NCBI RefSeq assembly: GCF_004193775.1
Contig: NC_041012.1
Coordinates: 8,143,223-8,207,222 of the forward strand
Direction of reading: 5' to 3'
DNA length: 64,000 bases
Source: Glycine soja
Lineage: Eukaryota; Streptophyta; Magnoliopsida; Fabales; Fabaceae
Position 1 is the stretch's first letter. Every line of letters begins with the position of its first letter. Under the pieces are notes generated by a model. The model saw nothing but the letters and a program-made list of their open reading frames with translations. It was not told the DNA's origin and ran no database searches. Shown one piece after another: positions 37,021-48,299 of the stretch. Made by a program: the position numbers and the translations under genes.

Positions 37021-39333
37021 ATGGGTAAACAAGTATTGAATTCCTTTCCTCTCATCGTTTTCTTCTTCATTTTGTTTTCCACTGTTTCCGCTGATGAAGT
37101 TTCCAAGACCTTCATCTTCCGCGTGGATTCCCAATCCAAGCCCACCGTGTTCCCCACTCACTACCATTGGTACACCTCCGAGTTCGCCCAAGAAACCAGC
37201 ATCCTCCACTTATACGACACCGTTTTCTGCGGCTTCTCCGCAGTGCTCACAAGCCACCAAGTCGCGTCCATAAGCCAACACCCTTCCGTCCTCGCCGTCT
37301 TCGAAGACCGCCGCCGCCAGCTCCACACCACGCGCTCCCCGCAGTTCCTCGGCCTCCGCAACCAGCGCGGCCTCTGGTCCGAATCCGACTACGGCTCCGA
37401 CGTCATCGTCGGAGTCTTCGACACCGGCGTCTGGCCGGAACGCCGCAGCTTCTCCGATTTGAACCTCGGCCCCATTCCCCGCCGCTGGAAAGGCGCGTGC
37501 GAAACCGGCGCCAGTTTCTCTCCCAAAAACTGCAACCGCAAGCTCATCGGCGCCAGATTCTTCTCCAAAGGCCACGAAGCAGGTGCGGGTTCCGGCCCTC
37601 TCAATCCGATTAACGAGACCGTCGAATTCCGATCCCCTCGCGACGCCGATGGCCACGGCACCCACACCGCCTCCACCGCCGCCGGACGCTACGCCTTCCA
37701 AGCCAGCATGTCCGGCTACGCAGCTGGAATCGCAAAAGGCGTTGCTCCCAAAGCGAGATTGGCGGTTTACAAAGTTTGCTGGAAAAATTCCGGTTGCTTC
37801 GACTCCGACATCCTCGCCGCCTTCGACGCCGCCGTGAACGACGGCGTGGATGTCATTTCGATTTCCATCGGTGGCGGTGACGGTATTGCCTCCCCATATT
37901 ATCTCGACCCCATCGCAATTGGATCCTACGGTGCCGTTTCAAGAGGAGTGTTCGTGTCTTCTTCCGCCGGAAACGATGGTCCCAGCGGAATGTCAGTGAC
38001 GAACCTTGCTCCATGGTTAACAACAGTGGGCGCAGGCACCATTGATCGTGAATTCCCCTCACAGGTGATTCTGGGCGACGGTCGGAGACTCTCCGGCGTG
38101 TCGCTCTACGCCGGAGCAGCTTTGAAGGGGAAAATGTATCAACTTGTATACCCTGGGAAATCAGGAATTCTTGGAGACTCACTCTGCATGGAGAATTCGC
38201 TAGATCCGAGCATGGTGAAGGGTAAGATAGTGATCTGTGATAGAGGAAGTAGTCCGAGGGTTGCAAAGGGGTTAGTGGTGAAGAAAGCCGGCGGCGTGGG
38301 GATGATTCTCGCCAACGGAATCTCCAACGGTGAAGGACTCGTCGGAGACGCTCATCTTCTCCCAGCATGCGCTGTTGGTGCCAACGAAGGAGACCTAATC
38401 AAGAAGTACATCTCCTCTTCAAAAAACCCCACAGCCACTCTTGATTTCAAAGGCACTATCTTAGGAATCAAACCGGCGCCGGTTATAGCTTCTTTCTCAG
38501 CGAGAGGACCCAACGGTTTAAACCCTGAGATACTTAAACCGGATTTGATTGCTCCCGGTGTGAACATCCTCGCGGCTTGGACCGAAGCTGTCGGCCCGAC
38601 CGGTTTGGACTCTGATACGAGGAGAACCGAGTTCAACATCCTGTCTGGTACCTCCATGGCTTGCCCTCACGTGAGCGGCGCCGCGGCTTTGCTCAAATCG
38701 GCTCACCCTGATTGGAGCCCCGCCGCCATAAGGTCCGCCATGATGACCACCGCCACCGTCCTCGACAACCGTAACAAAACCATGACCGACGAAGCCACCG
38801 GGAACAGTTCCACGCCTTACGATTTCGGCGCTGGCCATCTTAACCTAGGAAGAGCCATGGATCCTGGTTTGGTGTATGATATCACAAACAATGATTATGT
38901 TAATTTCCTTTGCGGTATTGGCTACGGGCCTAAGGTGATTCAGGTGATCACTCGCGCGCCGGCGAGTTGTCCGGTGAGAAGGCCGGCGCCGGAGAATCTG
39001 AATTACCCTTCCTTTGTTGCTTTGTTTCCTGTTTCGTCGAAGAGGGTGGCTTCCAAGACGTTCATACGGACCGTGAGCAATGTGGGGCCCGCGAACTCTG
39101 TTTACCGCGTAAGCGTGGAGGCGCCCGCAAGTGGGGTGACCGTGAAGGTGAAGCCGTCGCGGCTCGTGTTCTCGGAGGCGGTGAAGAAACGGAGCTATGC
39201 GGTGACGGTGGCGGGGGATACCCGGAACCTGAAGATGGGTCAGTCCGGGGCGGTGTTCGGGTCGCTGACGTGGACGGATGGGAAGCACGTGGTTCGGAGC
39301 CCCATTGTCGTGAGTCAAATAGAACCGTTATAG
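37021..39333 (+). CDS. SBT1.6: Secreted subtilisin-like serine protease (SBT1 group, SBT1.6/SLP2-like), single exon
   Basis: Plant subtilases are secreted, autoprocessed serine endopeptidases acting in the cell wall. The intronless frame encodes 770 residues. I chose the ATG at 37021 over an upstream in-frame start because it begins a clean signal peptide (hydrophobic core 9-22, predicted cut after VSA at 24). An inhibitor I9 propeptide follows (about 28-102), and the mature enzyme should begin at TTRSP (103). The catalytic residues are D134 (DTGVW), H212 (GHGTHT), oxyanion-hole N318 (AGNDGP) and S545 (GTSMACPHVSG). A protease-associated domain is inserted at about 360-480, and a fibronectin-III-like domain closes the protein (about 660-770). 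The coding sequence is strikingly rich in C and G at third positions compared with the AT-rich flanks. The family is certain; the SBT1.6 label comes from remembered similarity and gene order. Confidence 0.96.
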   Translation: MGKQVLNSFPLIVFFFILFSTVSADEVSKTFIFRVDSQSKPTVFPTHYHWYTSEFAQETSILHLYDTVFCGFSAVLTSHQVASISQHPSVLAVFEDRRRQLHTTRSPQFLGLRNQRGLWSESDYGSDVIVGVFDTGVWPERRSFSDLNLGPIPRRWKGACETGASFSPKNCNRKLIGARFFSKGHEAGAGSGPLNPINETVEFRSPRDADGHGTHTASTAAGRYAFQASMSGYAAGIAKGVAPKARLAVYKVCWKNSGCFDSDILAAFDAAVNDGVDVISISIGGGDGIASPYYLDPIAIGSYGAVSRGVFVSSSAGNDGPSGMSVTNLAPWLTTVGAGTIDREFPSQVILGDGRRLSGVSLYAGAALKGKMYQLVYPGKSGILGDSLCMENSLDPSMVKGKIVICDRGSSPRVAKGLVVKKAGGVGMILANGISNGEGLVGDAHLLPACAVGANEGDLIKKYISSSKNPTATLDFKGTILGIKPAPVIASFSARGPNGLNPEILKPDLIAPGVNILAAWTEAVGPTGLDSDTRRTEFNILSGTSMACPHVSGAAALLKSAHPDWSPAAIRSAMMTTATVLDNRNKTMTDEATGNSSTPYDFGAGHLNLGRAMDPGLVYDITNNDYVNFLCGIGYGPKVIQVITRAPASCPVRRPAPENLNYPSFVALFPVSSKRVASKTFIRTVSNVGPANSVYRVSVEAPASGVTVKVKPSRLVFSEAVKKRSYAVTVAGDTRNLKMGQSGAVFGSLTWTDGKHVVRSPIVVSQIEPL

Positions 39334-41384
39334 AGCCTCGATCATGTCCGTTTTGGTCGATGCGGCGCGTGGCTTGTGACTTTCTTCTTTAAGCTGCCAC
39401 GACTAATATAAAAAGACAACAGTCAACACAAATATTTTGTATTTTCTTCTTTCCTTCTTTTTCATTTTTAACTTAGGATTGTGTCTTGTTAGAGTGAAAA
39501 AGGTTGGACTTGTAATCCGTTGTTGTACTTTTTTTTAATAAGTTTTTTTTTTCTTGGGTTTAATTTAGATTCACCTTGTATTTATAGACAGACTTTTAGG
39601 GGTCTACGTCTATCTATACTTATAAAATTATAGGAGAAATCATAATTTGTGATATTTATTTATGTTAAGTTTTCATTATTTAATTTTAACCACGTTTGAT
39701 TTGAAAATATGTTTTCTATTGCAGCATATTCTGTTTTCTCTGTTGTTGATTAGTTACTATTGCAATCTTAAGTTTGTAGTTTATGCTGCCAATGTTACAC
39801 TATTTTAAACAAAGCATTCATTATGACAGGAACCTAGATTCGTTGTCTAATACTATACTTCTATTCTATCAATCTATCCCCTCCTCCTCTCTCGATTCTG
39901 TTTTCCATAATTAGATGTGCACGTAAGCGGAAAAAAAAAGTTGAAGTTAATTTTAAGTATCAAGAATGAGGTTTGAATTCTCTTATGTGACATTTCTATC
40001 TATGTATGACATTTTTTGTCTAGTTAAATTTTATTGTTTAGAATGGTGGATCTATTATGACATTTTTGTCTAGTAAAGTTTTAGTCCTTAACTAAAAATA
40101 AAGAGAGAATGTAAATAATAAAGAAAAGAGGCATCAGAATTTATTTCTCTAAGAATGAAACCCTAAAAAAAATATCTAAAATGATATATTTTTTTATTAA
40201 AGATGTTTAATTATTATAACTTATGTTTTTAACATAATAAATATTTTGTATTAAAAATAAATAAATTTTAAATATTTCAAATTACTCTTAAGGTAGGATG
40301 TTAATAAAATCTTATTATAAATATTTCAAACGAAGACATTAATAGTCAAAGATTTTAGACCTAAACGTTAGACCTGGAACATTATCTTTTGATAATTAAA
40401 GTTTTTTCCCCCAGTCTTTAACTTTTTAATGTTCTATTTATCACTTTTTTAGTGAGATTATTGGTATTTCATCACTTTTCATGGTTTTACTTTTATTTAT
40501 TTTCTTAATTTTATTTTTTCGTTATAAGTTGAACTCCATTTTTCGTAGTATATGTTTGAATTTCCGACAAGAGGATCTTTGTGAGTAAAATGAGTTTGAG
40601 ATTATATTTGGTTATCCCAAAAGTATGTTTAAGAATAGAAATTTATTCGAAAATTCAGCTTTAAAAAAATAAGACTTTTGGGATATTTTTACAAACATAA
40701 GTTTTTAAACTTTATGTTAAACAACTGTAAAAAAAATCTTTATTTTAAACAAGTAATGCACTTCCTCTATTTTTAACCCTTTATTCCCTCTTTTTCCATT
40801 TTTTGCAAGTTGCAAGGCTTATTACAAGGTAAGGTTTACCTTGGACAATAAAAGGCTATGTCCCATGGCCATGCGTCTATCCTACAAAACCGGCATCAAG
40901 TTCATTATCACTTACGAGAATTCCACTTTATTGTATATTGTCTCCCATGCGTTTCTTTTTCCTCTGTTTCCATGCGTATTCGTTGAAAGCTGAGTGAAAC
41001 ACGTGCGGAGTGTGGACAAACACTAATTATAATAAGCAGTCATTAATTTATATTATTGTAATTATTTTGTGTGTTTTCATATATTCTTTAGTGAGTGTAA
41101 TTGGAACTTGGAAGGTATAGATCGTTTGGAAAGTGCACTTAACAAGGAAGTAGAATAAAAGAGAGAAACAGTAATTTACACAAGTAATCACAATGATAAA
41201 AAAAAATGCAAAAATGTTTACTCAAAATCCCCTTTATATAGTTATGGATATAAGAACGTTACCAATAACAAATCGAATTCACTACGTCATTAGGTTTGGT
41301 CTTTACTCAATTCCCAATATATTCTCCGGTCAAATGTATAAAAATATTACAAAAGTTGTATACAATTGATAGATAACATGTTTC

Positions 41385-41445
<61 letters not shown>

Positions 41446-42820
41446 TTTGTAGTAAAAATATTTTTTTTTTATAATTTTTATAACTTGAAAGAAATTAAAG
41501 TTTAATTGTTAATTAAGAGATATCTCAATGTTGAATCAACTCAAGCCTCCCCTCATGGTAATTATTGGAACACGTATTTTCCTTTTTAGAATATATCAAA
41601 AAAAAATTTGGCTATTAAGGAATTAACTATATCAATTTTACTAATTTTAAACATTATAAAGATTAGTATCCAAGAATAATTAAATGCTTTTTATTTGCGT
41701 TTTTTTTATTAAATATGATAACATTTTGGTATTCTTAGGTATTAGTATATTTATTGATGATTTTCTCAGAAATAAATTTGAAATTTTACTCGTTGGATTA
41801 AGAGTATATAATCACATACATATTGTATAGGCTTAAATTTTGATGATTCTATTTTACCAAAATCACAATTTTAATTTTCCTTATTTTAAAATAGATATTT
41901 GTTTTTCTATTTTAAAAAAATTATAATTTTGATTCAATACTTAATTTTTTTACATTTTAATTAATTAAATTATTTTTATAGTACATTAAATGAATATATA
42001 TGTTAAGTTTAAAGTTGAATTGAACTAAAAATAAAATAAATAAAACAAGGACAAAATTCATAATTAAACTTAAATTATAAATTTTTTAAAATAGGATATG
42101 GGACAAAAATTGTATTTAAATCTATTATAGTCAACCAGCAATTTCAAATTTGATCTTGTATTGTTTTTCCTTTCCTTTTATCTCTTTCTGCTTGCTTTAT
42201 ACTTTTGTTACAGGCGTACCAGAGTCCTGACTTCTTACACCTATTATATACAATATTCCTGTTAAGAATAAGGTTCTCTGGATTTTGATTCCATGAAGAG
42301 AAGGACAATAGCACAAGAACCTAGAGTATAGGGTCCACACATAAATGAAGTTTTCGTTTGCTCTAAATTATTTATTTCAGCTTCGTTAAGGGCATGTAAT
42401 CTTCGTTTGCTCCTGAGAGTATAGAGATATATGTTGGAGTGTTCTTAATATTTTATTGTATTCAGAGAGTCCTTTTTATTTTTTGAAGGAATTCAGAGAG
42501 TGTTCTTAATGTAGTGAAAGATGCAACTGGGTTTGAAGAAAGTCCATTAAGTCGCTAAGTAGTGATGAAGAATGTCTTAATGGAGCCTATTTTAGTGGAG
42601 GCCCAAATAATCAAACACTGATGAAGTTCTTTGGGCTCGTTGTTGGGTCCAATGTTTTCATAGTTTGGGCTATGGCCCATCATTTTTCCTTAATAACCAA
42701 ACTACGCGGGAATCGCCCTCTAAGAATCTGGATTGTTCTCAGTTCATTCCTAGTTTCTTAAACAGAAAGTAACTGTAAGCAAAACTGGCACTCCGAGGTG
42801 ATGGCAGTGTCCGTGGTTGT
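39334..42820. other. Intergenic DNA between the protease and the ERD7-like gene
   Basis: The protease 3' untranslated region occupies the first roughly 200 bases, with an aataa-type signal near 39536. The remainder is AT-rich. It has a (TA)n array at 41389-41441 and a loosely palindromic stretch at about 41830-42130. Around 40840-41020 it is somewhat more complex, including one CACGTG near 41000. I see no gene. Confidence 0.5.
41389..41441. repeat. (TA)n microsatellite
   Basis: About 26 AT units run uninterrupted. Confidence 0.98.
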
Positions 42821-42822
42821 TA

Positions 42823-42868
42823 CACGTCTTTCCCACCGCCACGTGTTTCCGTTTCTTCGGCACGTCGG
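42823..42868 (+). promoter_or_regulatory. ACGT-element (ABRE) cluster upstream of the ERD7-like gene
   Basis: Three ACGT cores fall within 46 bases: acacgt (42822-42827), the full G-box/ABRE ccacgtgt (42839-42846) and cacgtcgg (42861-42868). They lie 145-190 bases upstream of the start codon. Paired ABREs of this kind bind AREB/ABF bZIP factors and mediate response to abscisic acid and dehydration, which fits the family of the downstream gene. The response itself is inferred. Confidence 0.6.
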
Positions 42869-42908
42869 TTTTGTCTTTATATTATTTAAATTTAAATGCT
42901 CAACTTAA

Positions 42909-42948
<40 letters not shown>
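42909..42948. repeat. Compound (TC)n(TA)n microsatellite in the ERD7-like promoter or leader
   Basis: About 9 TC units are followed by about 11 TA units, 65-105 bases upstream of the start codon. The TA part may also act as the TATA element and the CT part as a Y-patch-like core promoter element. Confidence 0.9.
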
Positions 42949-43013
42949 CACATTCGTATTCGTGTTCCTTCGTTCTTCACTTCACAATTCACAATCAATC
43001 ACATTTCAAAGGC

Positions 43014-44585
43014 ATGTTTTTTCAACAAAGTTCATTCTACCCACGAGTCGATTCAACAAACCCAGACGCTAATTCTCCCTTCTCTAACCCCGCACCATCT
43101 TCTTCTTCTTCTTCCATTTATCCCTCAGTGGAAACAACAGAGAATCTCATTTGGGAAGAGCCAAACACGACTACAGAAGAAGCCATGGAAAACGTTCTGG
43201 TCACGGTCCCGGGTGCGATTCTGCATCTGATAGAAAAGGATTCCAGCGTGCACCTTGCTTCGGGCGACCTCACCATATCGACCCTCGGAGAAGGCGACAA
43301 AGTGGTGGCGGTTCTGGCATGCGTCGGCGATCAGGTTCAGTGGCCGTTGGCGAAAGACGTGTCGGCGGTGAAGCTGGATGAGTCGCACTACTTCTTCACG
43401 GTCCAGGTCCCACAGGAGCACGGGGAGGAGAAGGGATTCGAGGTGTTGAATTACGGTTTAACGGTGGCGGCGAAGGGACAAGAGAGGGTGCTGAGGGAAC
43501 TGGACGAGGTTCTGGACAAGTACAGCTTTCTGTCGAAGGAGAAACTGAAGGGGGTTGGAGGTTGGGAAGTTTTGGATGGTTCAGTTTCGACGGAGACATC
43601 GCCGGAGGAGTTACAAGGATCGGAAGAGAGGAAGGAAGTGGTGGAGGAGCGTTCTGGGGCATACTGGACGACGTTGGCGCCAAACGTGGAGGATTACAGT
43701 GGGAGTTTCGCGAGATGGATTGCAGCAGGGTCGGGGCAAGTGGTTAGGGGGATTCTGTGGGCTGGGGATGTGACTGTGGACAGGTTGAAGTGGGGGAATG
43801 ATTTCTTGAAGAAGAGGTTGGAGCCTGGTTCACACTCCCAGGTTAGTCCTCAGGCACTGGAGAGCATCAAAAGGGTTAAGAAGTTGACCAAGATGTCTGA
43901 GAAGGTTGCCACTGGTGTCCTCTCTGGGGTTGTCAAGGTGTCTGGATTCTTCACAAGTTCTGTAGTCAACTCCAAAGCTGGAAAGAAGTTCTTTAGCCTT
44001 CTTCCAGGGGAAATTGTCCTTGCTACCATGGATGGATTCAGTAAGTTATTTATATTCGTTATCATAGCTGTTTTATGGGGTTCAGCATAGTTTTTTTTTC
44101 TTCTTATAATTTCTTTTGGCGGTGATATGCAGATAAGGTTTTGGATGCTGCAGAAGTAGCTGGAAGGAATGTCATGTCCACTTCATCAGTTGTGACCACC
44201 GGCCTAGTTTCGCATAAGTAAGTTCCTTCGTTCTCTATTCTCAACACTAACATAATTGAATGGCCTCAATGATAAAAAAACAGTTCATTACTGCTGTTGG
44301 CTGTTTTGCTTTTAAAATCGGACAAGCCCTTATTTCTGTAGGTTGCATGTAATTAACCTGTGCAAGAAGCATCTTGATGTGGTCTTTTTTGTTGTTGTTA
44401 GATATGGAGAGGAAGCAGCACATGTTACAAATGAAGGCCTTGACGCAGCAGGGCATGCGATTGGGACAGCTTGGGCCGTGTTCAAACTTGGGAAGGCACT
44501 CAACCCCAAGAGCGCAATCAAGCCAACAACACTAGCTAAAGCTGCTGCTGAAGCAAGTTCAGCTAGACTGAAGGCTAAGAAATAA
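43014..44585 (+). CDS. ERD7-like senescence/dehydration-associated protein, 3 exons
   Basis: The protein is a member of the plant senescence-domain family, which includes Arabidopsis ERD7, induced by drought and cold and linked to membrane lipid association. Coding exons are 43014-44040, 44133-44217 and 44402-44585, giving 431 residues. I used the first in-frame ATG; another lies at codon 58 (43185). The N-terminus (1-55) is Ser/Pro/Asn-rich and looks disordered. A conserved N-terminal region (about 58-165) has VPGAILHLIE and NYGLTVAAKGQE. A Glu-rich linker (about 185-215) leads to the C-terminal senescence domain (about 225-415), which contains ASGS-like WIAAGSGQVVRG, KKLTKMSEKVATGVLSGVV and LVSHKYGEEAAHVTNEGLDA. 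The C-terminus is Ala/Lys-rich. The ACGT cluster just upstream supports stress control. The family is confident; the exact paralogue is not. Confidence 0.93.
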
Positions 44586-45325
44586 GGCACGGCAACAAAA
44601 GAATCAGGATCCCCCCAGCACTCTCCATATAGAATTCTAGTTTGTCTGTTTATTGATATAATCAATCTTCCTTGTGATTAGGATTTATAGTTAATGTTGA
44701 CGTTTCTTTTCATCTAGAGTTCTGTTTTTATTCAAGTCCTTCGCCGAATTTGCGATATTGAATTCCATTTATTTTTTTCCCCTTTCTTCTCTACCGATAT
44801 AAATTGCATAATCATGGTTGGAAGTGGATCAAGTTATGTTTGTAGTTGAATGGTATAACCAAGTCTCTTTCTAGCTAGCAGCAACCTCTATTCAATTATT
44901 AGAATTTCGTAAATAACAGAAATAAACAGTGATGTCAATGAAACCTTAAACGTACAATACATCAAATTTTAAAATTCTAAAATTTAAGGGATGCCAGAGA
45001 GGTGGAACAAATCTAACTAAAGAAATGAAATGACAAAAGGAAGAAATACCATGGACTGAGGAGAAGAAACAAGTATTATTATGACTAAAGAAATAACACC
45101 TTCAAAGACTTTTATTCCTTGTAAAATAACACACATACACAGACTGTATACGTCCAAATCTGAGGTATATTATGTCCAATTATCACTTTTTTCCTCAAAT
45201 CAAGTTGCTCTAACAGCAGCAGGCATGGAACGTATATACTTTAATTTCACAAACTAACTTATCATTAGTTTTGTATAAAAATATCATATGTTCAAACACT
45301 TCTAGCTATTTCTTACGGCCTTGAT
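44586..45325. other. Convergent intergenic spacer between ERD7-like and AAP genes
   Basis: This 740-bp spacer must hold both 3' untranslated regions, since the two genes converge. I see no further gene or structured repeat. Confidence 0.6.
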
Positions 45326-47069
45326 TTAATAACTAGTTTTAAATGGCTTGTAAGTCTTGAGGTCCAAAACCACCCCTGCCATGGAACCAACTGCAGCTAA
45401 CAATGAAATGATGAGGCAACTGGCACTAAGTAACTGAAGTCCAAGCCAGCGACTGGTCCATCGTCCAATCTTCTTTTGCGAAATATACATGTCAATAGGG
45501 AAATAAACTGTCAAGGGCCAGAACCCAAAAGCGCCAAGTATTCCAACCACATCGTTGAAAAAAGGCATGAGCATGGCTATGAGGGTCGTCAACAGCACAA
45601 AAATGGTCCTCCATACTAAGCGGAAGAAGTTGAGTTGGTACACACCAAAGCAGGGAATGGGTATATCATATTCTGCGGTGACAAAATTGCTCTTTGGCCA
45701 TTTACGTGCACTCCATTTTTCCACAAATGCAAATAAGGGCTGGGAAAAAACCTGGAATAATATATACATTTCATAAATAAATGTATTCAAAATTAAAGCA
45801 ACGCAAACCAAATGATACTGACACAAACTGTAACATGATAATGGTAAAAAGTTTTCACAAGTTGTATCAAGTCTTTGAAATAAGATACTAGTCATTATTC
45901 CTTGAAACAATGTACTATACTAATCATCAAGTCCTAATATGGCACCATGTAATTGTTATGGTTTAATTAAATTTTAGTCACAATCTTCTGATAGTGTGTC
46001 TAGGAAATCTGTATATAATTAGATTTTCTATGAGATGCAAAGCACAACCCAATTAAGGCAAGATCATTATAAGTTTATATTCGATCAATTCTCTCTTTAT
46101 TTTTCATTTCTTGTCTACTGCTGCCTGCTCAGAAGTTCTTGAGCCCATCATAATTCTTGCGTCAATATGTAGACTTTACAACAGATATATAAGTAGCATT
46201 GAAGGATCATATATATGATATAATACCTGGTATGCCCCAACTAGGTGGATAACAATTGCAAGGTTGGCAATGTCCAGAAGCCAGTAAGGGTTATAGAACC
46301 CAAAACCAGTCAAGAGGTTTCCAGGTGCATTATCTCCGAAGGCTGCATAACCCATGCATCCACAGAGTAAATAGAACACTGTAGTAACTGCGATGCTCAA
46401 AGTTGTGGCCTTTCTCATGGTCTTGTGCTCTGCAGGAGGAGATTTTATGGTGTCCTGCAACAAAACCAAATTGTTTCTTAATTCCCATGCAATATTAATT
46501 ATTAATCATTGTGTGAAGACTACGTATTAGTATTATGATTGGCCATATCTGAGTTGAGTTACCTGAATTTCGATGAGGATAATGGAAAAGGAGTATGCAA
46601 AGGCCATTGCCCCGAGAGCTTGTAAACTCCTCCATATTTTCTGTGTGCTAGTGACTGTTCCGGCTTGTGTTACTGTGCCAATGCTAATTCCCATCAGGCT
46701 TCCTTTGAAACTTTTATTTTCTGCAAGATGAAAAACAAATTCACAAGTTAGGCAAAGAACTAATTAAACAATGGTTTAAGGCTGCCTGTATGTAAATGTT
46801 AAATCTGCTTACCTGCTACTTTGGCCACGCCAAGACTCAATCCAACTGAAGAATAAGTGAAGGACATGATAGCTGCAACTATGGATAGCCACCACACCTG
46901 ATCAAAGTCTGGGATTTGGGAAAATATCACTTCTGCTATTCCGAATGTTATCATATACCCATTGCTTGACATGTGGCAGGGATCTTTTCCATGACTGCTG
47001 TGATAACAATTCGACCTTTTTATGGCCCTGAGACACAGGCACAAAAGTCGTCAAGAATAAATTAACATG

Positions 47070-47133
<64 letters not shown>

Positions 47134-48199
47134 AGCGGAAAATCATACTGACAAGAAAGAATAACTAAAGTCGCTACTTATGTTTGAACTCACATCATAC
47201 TGACAGAGGCAGCAATGGTGTATCCAATTGCAACTCCAAACAGATTGATATATTGGATGAGGCCACATAACTTGACCTTTTTTCCTCCTGAAATACAAAA
47301 GGAATGGCATGATGTATGCACACTTTTTGTGGTTACATTACATATATACTAATAATAACATGTTGTTAATTAATACCCAAGATGGAGTTGACTGCCTCCA
47401 TGTAGGTGTAATTTCTGTGTCCAGTAACGGAGTCACCGGTCCTGTAACACTGTGTTAATAGGTTGGAAGTGTAGAGATTGACGACGGCAAAGAGAAACAT
47501 GACAATAGGTCCAGCAACCCAACCAAGCTGAGCAACCGCCCATGCTAGTGAAAGGACTCCTGAGCCTATCACAGCAGTGATGATATGAGCAGTTGCCATC
47601 CAAAATGTTCCTGCAACACCACAACATAACAACATTCCGCTTCATGTGTCACCTTCAGGATTGCTACCGTTTTATGTATTAAGAGAGACAACTTTTACTT
47701 TTTATTGTAAAAACTATAACAACATATTTCTGCCTGTCTTGCATGAATTATGATGGTGATAAAAACTTCTTTTCAGCTACCAAATTAATGGTGCGAGCGA
47801 GCGCTTGAGATTGATTTATATAGTTGAAATTATATCAAATTCATGTATGTAATTTAATCTAGCCGGTACTTGATTGAATGCTAGCTTTGATATTAAAGTA
47901 TAGCTGACCTGTTCTCTTCAAGCGACCATCATCATCGAAGCACTTGGAATAGTTAGACTGGATATTCATCGCTTCGGTCTCCGTTTGGGTATTATTGGGT
48001 CGCACTTCAACTTGTAAGTAGTGCCTGACATTATGCCTCTCTTCTATCTGTTGTAAACAATTGAACGTACATCAATCAACGTGACTAGCTAACATCTCAA
48101 AGCAGAAAAAGCGTATGATACTCAAATATATGTAGATTCCTTTGCACTTACAATTCCTTGGTGGATTCTGCTAGGAAGGGTTCTACTTCTTGGCAACAT
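45326..48199 (-). CDS. Amino acid permease (AAP family), 8 exons
   Basis: AAPs are proton-coupled amino acid importers, usually of the plasma membrane (AAAP/ATF superfamily). Exons in transcript order are 48199-48152, 48047-47909, 47610-47377, 47287-47194, 47027-46813, 46720-46563, 46454-46227 and 45751-45326; they join in frame to 513 residues. The hydrophilic N-terminus (1-62) ends in CFDDDGRLKRTG, the usual AAP entry motif. About 11 membrane segments follow, from TFWMATAHIITAVIGSGVLS onward. Other signature blocks are RNYTYMEAVNSILGG, MAIKRSNCYH, KDPCHMSSNGYM, GYAAFGDNAPGNLLTGFGFY, MPFFNDVVGILGAFGFWPLT and the C-terminal LDLKTYKPF. Two oddities are an N-terminus some 30 residues longer than most family members and a few extra residues before the STQKIWRS motif. 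Intron 4 carries a (TA)n array. The family is certain; the clade is unresolved. Confidence 0.95.
47074..47131. repeat. (TA)n microsatellite in AAP intron 4
   Basis: About 29 TA units lie between AAP exons 4 and 5, so length changes should not affect the protein. Confidence 0.98.
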
Positions 48200-48286
48200 G
48201 GCTGTGAAAAGTAGCTCAACACCGAGGGGAAAACTAAGAAGAAAGGTGAATGAGAGGGATGCTTCTAAAAGATGAAAATGAACGGG

Positions 48287-48295
48287 ATTTTATAG
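48287..48295 (-). promoter_or_regulatory. TATA box of the AAP gene
   Basis: On the minus strand the sequence reads ctataaaat, about 90 bases upstream of the AAP start codon. That spacing implies a leader of about 55-65 bases. Confidence 0.6.
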
Positions 48296-48299
48296 CTAT

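Noticed and set aside
37210..37701. Minus-strand 163-codon open frame within the protease gene
   Set aside because: It is antisense to the subtilase catalytic region and arises from GC-rich third positions; its composition is low-complexity and matches no family.
38845..39318. Minus-strand 157-codon open frame within the protease gene
   Set aside because: It is a shadow of the C-terminal subtilase coding sequence, with no start context, splice signals or domain.
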